This document shows, piece after piece, positions 26,142-32,284 of a stretch of 59,788 nucleotides of DNA. The stretch lies in the NCBI GenBank assembly GCA_002747015.1, contig NVXI01000010.1, positions 23,582 through 83,369 on the forward strand, given 5' to 3'. How positions within the stretch are numbered: position 1 is the first letter of the stretch; the number at the start of each line of letters is the position of its first letter. Origin of the DNA: Zetaproteobacteria bacterium. GTDB lineage: Bacteria; Pseudomonadota; Alphaproteobacteria; Micavibrionales; Micavibrionaceae. A program made the translations under genes and the position numbers. The notes below the pieces were generated by a model. That model saw nothing but the letters and a program-made list of their open reading frames with translations, was not told where the DNA came from and ran no database searches.

Positions 26142-26789
26142 ATGAAGAAACATATTTTTAGGGCAATCGTATTTATTTTCTTCGTGGGATTGTTTTTTTC
26201 ACCTATTCCAAGAGCAAGTAAAGGAGTTTATAAATTTATTGTTCAAACTCAAATAACCTATCCTTTGCCTGATGAAACTATAGGCCTGCCAATTATGGTA
26301 GAAGATCAGGAAGGTAAGCGAGGAACTCTCATTCTCCGTAAAAATGGTGAATATCAATCAAAAACTCTTAAGATTGTAAAAAGAGATGGTAAGTTTTATT
26401 GGGATAGTTGGAAGGGGCAGAGGCTAAATGTTGTCAGGGGGCAATATTACATTACTGATGTGGGCCTTGCCTCCACTACTTTCATTAGCGCTGATGGCGA
26501 CGGGATGGTGTTTATATTTAACCCGATAATTATTCCCATTATGTTGTGCCGTAGAATGGCGACAATTCGACATCATACCTATGAAACAAAGTACATGGAG
26601 GTACGCTCCAAGCCGGGTGAACCGTCAGTTATTATTAGAGGGAAAATGCGGTCAATGTTTTATCCTGACGGTTTTGCAGAGAAATTATGTGCTGGAGAAT
26701 ATATGATTACTCCTCCATTAATTTATTTTAAACCTAGTTTATTTCAGCAAGTGAAACAACATTTGTTCTCTTTTGCTCCGGAGAAATAA
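26142..26789 (+). CDS. Membrane-anchored or exported protein, unknown function
   Basis: A 215-residue protein with an N-terminal hydrophobic segment (IFRAIVFIFFVGLFFSPIP) that could be a signal peptide or an anchor. The remainder has many short beta-like runs, a second hydrophobic stretch (GMVFIFNPIIIPIMLC) near residue 125 and two or three cysteines. I recognise no domain. It starts 29 nt after glmS on the same strand and is followed by a strong terminator at 26844-26863, so it likely ends the glmU-glmS transcription unit. Its A+T-rich character resembles the unknown gene before glmS. Confidence 0.6.
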   Translation: MKKHIFRAIVFIFFVGLFFSPIPRASKGVYKFIVQTQITYPLPDETIGLPIMVEDQEGKRGTLILRKNGEYQSKTLKIVKRDGKFYWDSWKGQRLNVVRGQYYITDVGLASTTFISADGDGMVFIFNPIIIPIMLCRRMATIRHHTYETKYMEVRSKPGEPSVIIRGKMRSMFYPDGFAEKLCAGEYMITPPLIYFKPSLFQQVKQHLFSFAPEK

Positions 26790-26843
26790 TACGTTAGGTG
26801 CTGCGCCATTGCTGAGTGTAAAAATTTAGAATTTCCAAAAGAA

Positions 26844-26863
26844 AAAACGCCCGAAGGCGTTTT
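26844..26863. terminator. Bidirectional terminator between the plus-strand unit and tRNA-Gly
   Basis: A perfect 8-bp stem AAAACGCC/GGCGTTTT with a CGAA tetraloop (UUCG on the other strand). T tracts flank both arms, so it can end the glmS-side transcript on the plus strand and the tRNA-Gly transcript on the minus strand. Confidence 0.85.
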
Positions 26864-26883
26864 CTTGTAACATATTGATTTCT

Positions 26884-26958
26884 TGGAGCGAGTGAAGAGA
26901 TTCGAACTCTCGGCCCCAACCTTGGCAAGGTTATGCTCTACCCCTGAGCTACACTCGC
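26884..26958 (-). tRNA. tRNA-Gly (anticodon GCC)
   Basis: A complete cloverleaf on the minus strand with acceptor stem GCGAGTG/CACTCGC, D-arm start GCTC, anticodon loop TTGCCAA giving GCC, T loop TTCGAAT, discriminator T and an encoded CCA. It decodes GGC and GGU. The flanks add a perfect 10-bp inverted repeat TGATTTCTTG (26876-26885) and CAAGAAATCA (26964-26973), which would extend the acceptor stem in the precursor. The terminator at 26844-26863 lies just downstream. Confidence 0.96.
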
Positions 26959-27027
26959 TCTCTCAAGAAATCAGTGGGCGTAATATATATCTTTAAAAAT
27001 GAAATGCAAGCACAAAAATAATAAACG

Positions 27028-27312
27028 TTAAAACATGTTTCCAATTTGCACCAAAGGTACTTTGTATCCGATAGGCTCATGGTTTGGGAACAGCGAATAA
27101 ATCATGATGTTAGGGGTGTTTTCAACTGGTTTTGTCATGCGCTCTGGAATTTCATAATGCATGAGTTCATCGTTGTTTTCTTTCGCATCATAGACTAACA
27201 TAAACAGCCGTTGGTCGCGGTAATATTCAACGCGGCACACAATATCGGGAAGTGGGGTATCGCTGACCAGCATTATATTTCCATCATTTAAAACACCCAG
27301 CTCTATATTCAT
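27028..27312 (-). CDS. Small unknown protein, possible relative of the protein at 53838
   Basis: A 94-residue soluble protein with no signal peptide and no cysteine pattern. Visible features are ELGVLNDGNIMLVSDTPLP, VEYYRDQRLFMLVY and the C-terminal EPIGYKVPLVQIGN. By eye it aligns along most of its length with residues about 24-110 of the protein at 53838-54194 (shared L-x-V, D-x-P, V-x-x-VEY-x-x-D and a final P-hydrophobic strand), so both may belong to one small-domain family that I cannot name. Its ATG overlaps the stop of the upstream 81-residue gene by one base (TAATG), so the two are one operon. Confidence 0.6.
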   Translation of the reverse strand: MNIELGVLNDGNIMLVSDTPLPDIVCRVEYYRDQRLFMLVYDAKENNDELMHYEIPERMTKPVENTPNIMIYSLFPNHEPIGYKVPLVQIGNMF

Positions 27313-27557
27313 TATTTAAGTTCCATTGCGATGAAAGGATCAGGGCTGTTTGTTTGTGTATTATCAAGTGTCTCGGTAGATTCCGGTAGGGCGGACGATA
27401 ATTGTTCAAATATGATAGACTCATTGCCTGGGATGGCGCCAAGTAAGGCACTGCTGTCTGTAATACCAGCATTCGCAACGGATTGGTTGTCGACAAGTGG
27501 GGTATTTCTATTTTCTAATGCTTGAAGCAAATCTATTGCTTCTGTGTTAGCGATCAT
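27312..27557 (-). CDS. Small unknown protein, first gene of a two-gene unit
   Basis: An 81-residue acidic, Asn/Ser/Thr-rich protein with no hydrophobic segment and no recognisable motif, probably largely disordered apart from the helix TEAIDLLQALENRN. GGAGA precedes the ATG, and an extended -10 lies 30 nt upstream of the start. The stop overlaps the start of the 94-residue gene by one base. Function unknown. Confidence 0.55.
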   Translation of the reverse strand: MIANTEAIDLLQALENRNTPLVDNQSVANAGITDSSALLGAIPGNESIIFEQLSSALPESTETLDNTQTNSPDPFIAMELK

Positions 27558-27585
27558 GTTTACCGTCTCTCCAAAAGTTATGGAT

Positions 27586-27594
27586 ATTGTAGCA
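27586..27594 (-). promoter_or_regulatory. Extended -10 element upstream of the 81/94-residue gene pair
   Basis: On the minus strand the sequence reads TGCTACAAT (27594 down to 27586), a TGn-extended -10 box. No good -35 is visible. The start codon is about 30 nt downstream. Compare TGCTATAAT before the genes at 53838 and 57868. Confidence 0.4.
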
Positions 27595-27773
27595 TTTAAA
27601 TATTAACAAACTCTTATGTTATAGTATTTCCCAATAAAACGGCAAACATTTTTGTCATAATACTTTACAAGCGAATGACCGCGATATTGCCGTATATGTT
27701 TTAGGTCGGAATATTTTGCTTTTCAGGAATTGATGCTTTAACGTGCATTTTTTATGAGTGGAAAGAGTTCTTT

Positions 27774-28712
27774 ATGATTATTGGTACGCAAGACACCCCG
27801 TCGCAGCCACAAGTCGCGCAGGTAAGCCCGCAAGATATTATTTTTGATGTAAATGCACAGGATTTTGAGCAACGCGTTATGGCTGCCTCTATGCAAACAC
27901 CTGTGATCGTGGATTTCTGGGCGCCATGGTGCGCCCCGTGTAAACAGCTGATGCCTGTTTTAGAGAAAGTGGTTATGGCTGCGGGTGGGCAGGTCTTGAT
28001 GGCGAAAGTTAATCTGGATGATAACCCCGAACTGGCGCAGGCGTTGCGTGTGCAATCCGTGCCGATGGTTTTTGGCTTTTTCCAAGGGCAACCTATTGAT
28101 GCATTTTCAGGCGTACAGCCAGAAAGTAAAATCCGTGAATTCGTGGGTAAGCTGGTCGCCGCGGCAAAGGGCGCGCAGCCTGATGCTCTGGATATAGATG
28201 CGGCGTTAAAAGGCGCAGCGCAAGCGTTGAACGAGAATGATGCCTCCACCGCGCATGCTATTTATTCGCAAATATTGCAGCAAGATGCGTTAAACGTTGC
28301 GGCCTATGTTGGTTTGGTACGGTGCTTTATTGCGGCGGGGCAGCTTGAACAGGCGGTGGCTATGGTGGATAATGCGCCTGAAGAGATCTCAAAGGCTTCT
28401 GTTTTCGCGCAGGCGCGCTCTGCGTTAGAATTGGCGCAAATTGTGCCAGACGCATCATTAGATGATCTCACTGCGAAAATCACGACGGATAAAGACGATC
28501 ATCAAGCCCGTATTGATTTTGCGCAAGGCTTGTTTGCGGCGGGTGAAAAAGAGGCGGCGACAGATGCTTTACTGGCGTCCATTGCAATAGACCGTGAGTG
28601 GAACGAGGGGGCAGCGCGTAAAGAGCTGTTAAAGTTGTTTGAAGCGATCGGGCATGGCGACCCTTTGACCTTGGCGGCGCGGCGCAAGTTATCGTCAATT
28701 TTGTTTTCTTAA
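27774..28712 (+). CDS. Thioredoxin-TPR protein, YbbN/CnoX-like
   Basis: A 312-residue cytoplasmic protein with an N-terminal thioredoxin domain (about residues 22-135) and C-terminal tetratricopeptide-like helices (about 140-300). The active-site region is VIVDFWAPWCAPCKQL with Cys53 and Cys56, so a redox-active CxxC is present, unlike E. coli YbbN, where it is incomplete (SxxC). The cis-Pro region is VQSVPMVFGF. The family acts as a chaperone-redox factor that protects proteins from oxidative aggregation and passes them to GroEL or DnaK; that role is inferred from family. A Trm112-like gene follows 24 nt later. Confidence 0.9.
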   Translation: MIIGTQDTPSQPQVAQVSPQDIIFDVNAQDFEQRVMAASMQTPVIVDFWAPWCAPCKQLMPVLEKVVMAAGGQVLMAKVNLDDNPELAQALRVQSVPMVFGFFQGQPIDAFSGVQPESKIREFVGKLVAAAKGAQPDALDIDAALKGAAQALNENDASTAHAIYSQILQQDALNVAAYVGLVRCFIAAGQLEQAVAMVDNAPEEISKASVFAQARSALELAQIVPDASLDDLTAKITTDKDDHQARIDFAQGLFAAGEKEAATDALLASIAIDREWNEGAARKELLKLFEAIGHGDPLTLAARRKLSSILFS

Positions 28713-28736
28713 GAGATAAAGGGTAAGGTAGAGGCT

Positions 28737-28916
28737 ATGAGTGTAGAAATTGATCCTAAATTATTGGAAATTCTAGTGTGTCCTTTGACAAAAGGGACAT
28801 TAACCTATGATGCAAAGGCACAGGAATTGGTGTCAAAGCAAGCAAAATTGGCGTTCCCGATCCGTGATGGTATTCCGATCATGTTGGTTGATGAAGCACG
28901 TTCCTTGGAAGGATGA
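28737..28916 (+). CDS. Trm112/YcaR-like small protein
   Basis: A 59-residue protein with the Trm112-like pattern: [12 protein letters not shown] start (here [16 protein letters not shown]), a middle beta segment and the final [14 protein letters not shown]. Bacterial members (YcaR, UPF0434) usually keep C-P-x-C and are small zinc-ribbon-like proteins whose partners are unclear. Here the second Cys of CPxxxG is replaced (CPLTKG), so the full zinc site is missing, as in many YcaR proteins. GAGG lies just before the ATG. It sits between the ybbN-like gene and the next unknown gene, with a 4-nt gap to the latter. Confidence 0.88.
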   Translation: MSVEIDPKLLEILVCPLTKGTLTYDAKAQELVSKQAKLAFPIRDGIPIMLVDEARSLEG

Positions 28917-28920
28917 TAAT

Positions 28921-29142
28921 ATGAGTCGTATTGAAAATACAGGTATGGGAACGGTTTGGAAAGTAAGTGCAACCAAGAAGACGCCTGCTGTACCAAAGAC
29001 AAAAGAGACGCAGGAAAGTGAAGAGCATCAAGGATCTGAAAATTCTTCACGTGAAGAAAATGATTTTTCCGAGAAGAAGAAATCTGAAACGCAGGGTGTT
29101 TATGATAATAAAGGTAAAATAACGCCTCTTGATTATGATTGA
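28921..29142 (+). CDS. Small charged, probably disordered protein
   Basis: A 73-residue highly polar protein. The N-terminal part MSRIENTGMGTVWKVS could form a short ordered motif, and the middle is rich in Glu, Lys and Ser (KETQESEEHQGSENSSREEND). No domain is recognised. AAGGATGATAAT precedes the ATG and the gap from the Trm112-like stop is 4 nt, so it is probably the third gene of that operon. A longer in-frame reading from 28807 lies inside the Trm112-like gene in another frame and is not favoured. Confidence 0.6.
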   Translation: MSRIENTGMGTVWKVSATKKTPAVPKTKETQESEEHQGSENSSREENDFSEKKKSETQGVYDNKGKITPLDYD

Positions 29143-29166
29143 AAACTTGACGTTTCGCCATAAAAT
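29139..29166 (+). promoter_or_regulatory. Promoter candidate for the leucine leader and leuA
   Basis: TTGAAA at 29139-29144 and TAAAAT at 29161-29166 with a 16-nt spacer would start transcription near 29173, almost at the leader ATG. A second choice is TTGACG at 29147-29152 with TTAGAT at 29170-29175 (17-nt spacer), which would make a transcript starting inside the leader's first codons so that an internal ATG is used. Confidence 0.4.
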
Positions 29167-29173
29167 CGGTTAG

Positions 29174-29239
29174 ATGAACTTTATGAACATGCAGCCAACA
29201 ACATTACTGCTTCTAAACTTGCTCCTTATGCGCCTCTGA
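29174..29239 (+). CDS. leuL: Leucine-rich leader peptide of leuA (attenuator type)
   Basis: A 21-codon open frame 122 nt upstream of leuA. Eight of its last eleven codons are leucine (pattern LLLLNLLLMRL at the C-terminus), and all six synonymous leucine codons are used, including the rare TTA and CTA. Such a run directly before the first enzyme of leucine synthesis is the hallmark of a ribosome-mediated attenuation leader: shortage of charged tRNA-Leu stalls the ribosome and changes the fold of the RNA downstream. In-frame ATGs at 29174, 29183 and 29189 could each start it. No clear ribosome-binding site is visible, so leaderless initiation is possible. The stop lies inside the 5' arm of the hairpin at 29233-29277. 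Confidence 0.85.
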   Translation: MNFMNMQPTTLLLLNLLLMRL

Positions 29240-29331
29240 GCGACCATGAGGCATTTGACATGCCTGCGCTACAGGGGACTTAAAAAAATCCAGAATATTG
29301 AAAAAATAAACAAAGCGCGATAATTTTTTTG
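29233..29331 (+). promoter_or_regulatory. Leucine attenuator RNA region (putative antiterminator and terminator)
   Basis: A long imperfect hairpin spans 29233-29277. CCTCTG pairs with CAGGGG, AGCG with CGCT, and AGGCAT with ATGCCT around the loop TTGAC. It begins six bases after the leader's last leucine pair, so a stalled ribosome would leave it free, whereas a ribosome at the stop (29237-29239) would cover its 5' arm. The freed 3' arm contains GCGCT (29266-29270), which can pair with AGCGC (29314-29318) just before the T run at 29324-29330. This fits an antiterminator/terminator switch, but the second pairing is only 5 bp and a local AAGCGC/GCGCTT hairpin (29313-29336) competes. Confidence 0.55.
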
Positions 29332-29361
29332 CGCTTGCGAAGAATTATAAGGAATTTAGCT

Positions 29362-30927
29362 ATGAGCAGAACTTTTGACATTGTAAAAAATGACCCTAAC
29401 CGTTTGATTATCTTTGATACAACCCTTAGAGATGGTGAGCAATCGCCCGGTTGTGCCATGAATTTGGAACAAAAGGTCAAAATGGCGGTAATCTTGGATG
29501 ATCTTGGCGTTGATGTGATCGAAGCGGGCTTCCCTGTTGCTTCCAAGGGCGATTTTGAAGCTGTAAACGAGATTGCAAAGACTATAAAAAATGCCACGGT
29601 GTGTGGTTTGTCCCGCGCCATAAAAGGCGATATTGAGGCTTCCGGGGAGGCGATTAAGCCCGCGGTGCATAAGCGTATTCATACGTTCATCTCGACATCT
29701 CCTTTGCATATGAAATATAAATTACAAATGTCGCCGGATGATGTTTGGGAAGCCGTAAAGGAAAGCGTCACCTTCGCCCGTAAATTCACCGATGATGTGG
29801 AGTGGAGCGCCGAAGATGCCTCCCGCACCGAAGATGATTTCTTATGCCGTTGTGTTGAGGTCGCCATTACTGCGGGTGCAACAACGGTGAATATTCCCGA
29901 TACGGTTGGTTATGCGATGCCCGATGAAATGGCTGCGAAAATTGCCATGTTGGTGGAGCGCGTCCCCAATATCGATCAAGCGATTATCTCTATGCATTGT
30001 CACAATGATTTGGGTGTCGCGGTGGCGAACTCTTTGGCGGGTGTGGCGGCAGGCGCACGTCAGATAGAATGTACGATTAATGGCATTGGTGAGCGTGCGG
30101 GTAATGCTGCGTTGGAAGAAGTTATCATGGCGCTTCGTACACGTCAGGATATTATGCCTTATACGCATGGTATTGACACAACCCAAATCACAAAGGCGTC
30201 ACGCACCTTATCTACGATTACAGGATTTTCCGTGCAGCCGAACAAAGCCATTGTCGGGGCAAATGCTTTTGCCCATGCCAGTGGTATCCATCAGGATGGG
30301 ATGCTTAAAAATGCCAATACCTATGAGATTATGACTCCCGAATCTGTTGGTTTGACCGAAAGTAAATTGGTGATGAGCAAGCATTCAGGTCGCCATGCGT
30401 TCCGTGAAAAGTTGAAGGAATTAGGTTATGACCTTGGTGATAATGCGTTGAATGATGCGTTCGCGCGTTTCAAAAACTTGGCGGATCGTAAGAAGGAAAT
30501 CTTTGAAGATGATTTGATTGCTTTGGTCGAAGACGAAATCACAAGCGAGAATGATAATATTCAGTTCGTGTCCCTACAAGTCGTTGCTGGAACATCAGGG
30601 CCACAAACCGCAGATTTGTGCTTGAACATAGATGGTGAAGAAAAATGCGCGAAAGTTGAGGGCAATGGCCCTGTTGATGCGATATTTAAAGCGATACGTG
30701 AAATTATGCCCCACCCTGATGCAACGCTACAACTTTATCAAGTGCATGCGGTGACAGGTGGAACTGATGCGCAAGCTGAGGTTACCGTTCGTCTGGAGGA
30801 AAATGGTAAGATCATAAATGGATCGGGCGCGGATGCGGATACACTTGTGGCCAGTGCACGTGCTTATGTTCATGCGCTTAATAAGCTCTTGGCGAAACGC
30901 GATACCTTTAATCCGCAAACGGACTAA
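29362..30927 (+). CDS. leuA: 2-isopropylmalate synthase
   Basis: A 521-residue enzyme that condenses acetyl-CoA with 2-oxoisovalerate, the committed step of leucine synthesis. The HMGL-like TIM barrel shows TTLRDGEQSPGC (catalytic Arg and metal-ligand Asp) near residue 15 and the metal-binding HCHNDLGVAVANSLAG near 212. The linker has GANAFAHASGIHQDG, and the C-terminal regulatory domain (about residues 390-515) is complete, so leucine feedback is expected. I chose the ATG at 29362 because AAGGA precedes it by 8 nt. It lies behind a leucine leader peptide, giving a second layer of control. Confidence 0.97.
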   Translation: MSRTFDIVKNDPNRLIIFDTTLRDGEQSPGCAMNLEQKVKMAVILDDLGVDVIEAGFPVASKGDFEAVNEIAKTIKNATVCGLSRAIKGDIEASGEAIKPAVHKRIHTFISTSPLHMKYKLQMSPDDVWEAVKESVTFARKFTDDVEWSAEDASRTEDDFLCRCVEVAITAGATTVNIPDTVGYAMPDEMAAKIAMLVERVPNIDQAIISMHCHNDLGVAVANSLAGVAAGARQIECTINGIGERAGNAALEEVIMALRTRQDIMPYTHGIDTTQITKASRTLSTITGFSVQPNKAIVGANAFAHASGIHQDGMLKNANTYEIMTPESVGLTESKLVMSKHSGRHAFREKLKELGYDLGDNALNDAFARFKNLADRKKEIFEDDLIALVEDEITSENDNIQFVSLQVVAGTSGPQTADLCLNIDGEEKCAKVEGNGPVDAIFKAIREIMPHPDATLQLYQVHAVTGGTDAQAEVTVRLEENGKIINGSGADADTLVASARAYVHALNKLLAKRDTFNPQTD

Positions 30928-30941
30928 GAAACGGTGATATC

Positions 30942-31577
30942 CTAAGTGAGATGCATCGAGATTGTTTTGAAAACATCCTCGAACATTTCTGTTGTCAGGC
31001 GTTTCGTATTGGTATTGTAGCGTGAGCAATGGTAGCTGTCGATCAGCGTGAGATCATCCCCTAAATCGTGACATACATTATGCGCGAATTTAAAGGCGGA
31101 TTGTTTATGCCCTGTGGCTTTTAAAACCGCCTTGTGTGAGACGAGACCAAGGCTGAGGATTATCTTGAGCTTTGGCATTGTTGCCATTTCGGCTTTTAGA
31201 AATTGCAGGCACGTATTGATTTCATCGCCTGTTACTTTGTTTTGCGGTGGCACGCATTTTACCGCGTTGGTAATGCGCGCATTAACCAGCTCCAACCCGT
31301 CATCTTTACGCGCTTTATATTCTCCGCTTGCAAAGCTGAACTTCAGGAGGGTCGCATAGAGCAAATCCCCCGCATAATCACCAGTAAAGGGTCTACCGCT
31401 GAAATTTGCACCTTTTAAACCTGGTGCAAGACCGACAATCAGAAATTCTGCATTCTGCGAACCGAAGGAAGGCACTGGCGCGTTATATTTATCAGGGAAT
31501 TTTTGCCGATTATCATTTATGAAATCTTTCAAACGCGGACATAAGTTGCAGTCAATATCAGGGAGTAGCTCAAACAT
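30942..31577 (-). CDS. Family 5 uracil-DNA glycosylase (UdgB-like)
   Basis: A 211-residue base-excision repair enzyme. The N-terminal CNLCPRL supplies two of the four cysteines expected for a 4Fe-4S cluster, and further cysteines occur at CVPP and CLQF. Motif A is LIVGLAPGLKGANFSGRPFTGD, matching the GLAPG-x-x-G-x-N-x-x-G-R-P-F-T-G-D of the family 5 (UDGb) enzymes, which remove uracil and often hypoxanthine. The second motif is SYHCSRYNTNT, in place of the usual HPSPLN type, with the His retained. The gene is convergent with leuA (14-nt gap) and divergent from rpoZ. Confidence 0.88.
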   Translation of the reverse strand: MFELLPDIDCNLCPRLKDFINDNRQKFPDKYNAPVPSFGSQNAEFLIVGLAPGLKGANFSGRPFTGDYAGDLLYATLLKFSFASGEYKARKDDGLELVNARITNAVKCVPPQNKVTGDEINTCLQFLKAEMATMPKLKIILSLGLVSHKAVLKATGHKQSAFKFAHNVCHDLGDDLTLIDSYHCSRYNTNTKRLTTEMFEDVFKTISMHLT

Positions 31578-31646
31578 TCTTCTATCATCATTATGCTGTG
31601 TATTTCGTCAAGTGTTCTTTAATATTGATGTTTCTGCCTATTAGCC

Positions 31647-31675
31647 TTGCATTTGGTGGTAATACGCACTATAAA
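31647..31675 (+). promoter_or_regulatory. Sigma70-type promoter for rpoZ
   Basis: TTGCAT at 31647-31652 and TATAAA at 31670-31675 with a 17-nt spacer; rpoZ starts 41 nt after the -10. Confidence 0.6.
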
Positions 31676-31716
31676 CGGTAAAATTCTATAACTGACATTT
31701 ATGAAAGCACAAAATT

Positions 31717-32127
31717 ATGGCACGTGTTACCGTTGAAGACTGTATTGAAAAAGTCGAAAATCGTTTTGAACTGGTTATGATGGCTGCACAGCGCGCCCGT
31801 AAAATCGGCGCTGGGGCGGCTTTAACAGTTGATCGTAATAATGATAAGAAAACGGTTATTGCTTTGCGTGAAATCGCAGGGGATAGCGTTAGTGTTGATG
31901 CATTGAAAGAAGAAATGATAACCAGCCATCAACGTTACTTACCGCAAGAAACGGATGAAGATGATGCGGAACTTATGGATGGAGAGCAAGAATGGGCGGA
32001 TATTGCAACGACATCTGGTATTTATGCGGATGAAGAGGCTGGCGTTACTGCAGAAGCAGAAGATGGCAATGATGATGCAGGTGAAAGTGATAAAGGGTCA
32101 TCTTTGAGTGATATCGCAGGCATTTAG
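31717..32127 (+). CDS. rpoZ: RNA polymerase omega subunit
   Basis: A 136-residue protein that helps assemble RNA polymerase by chaperoning beta'. The family start [28 protein letters not shown] is diagnostic, followed by [11 protein letters not shown]. The core is about 70 residues; the rest is an acidic tail ([25 protein letters not shown]), longer than in E. coli but common in alphaproteobacteria. A terminator follows at 32151-32178, before the rsh gene. In many alphaproteobacteria rpoZ precedes rsh as here, and omega contributes to the ppGpp site of the polymerase. Confidence 0.97.
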   Translation: MARVTVEDCIEKVENRFELVMMAAQRARKIGAGAALTVDRNNDKKTVIALREIAGDSVSVDALKEEMITSHQRYLPQETDEDDAELMDGEQEWADIATTSGIYADEEAGVTAEAEDGNDDAGESDKGSSLSDIAGI

Positions 32128-32150
32128 CTTTATTGGTTATTTTGTGAATT

Positions 32151-32178
32151 AAAAGCCGAGCATTTCGTTCGGTTTTTT
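32151..32178 (+). terminator. Intrinsic terminator after rpoZ
   Basis: AAAAGCCGA pairs with TCGGTTTT (one G-U pair) across a loop of about 8 nt and leads into six T residues ending at 32178. It separates rpoZ from rsh, although read-through is possible. Confidence 0.75.
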
Positions 32179-32284
32179 ATTGTCTTTGAATAGGTTCTCC
32201 TCTTGATAGAAATCAATTGGTACGTCTATAAAATCATGTTATTTTATAAAGAAAATAATGCCATTAAGGGGCAATGATAAACGT

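Noticed and set aside
29313..29336. AAGCGC/GCGCTT hairpin as the leuA attenuator terminator
   Set aside because: The T run lies in its loop rather than after the stem, so on its own it is not a normal intrinsic terminator. It is kept only as a competing fold.
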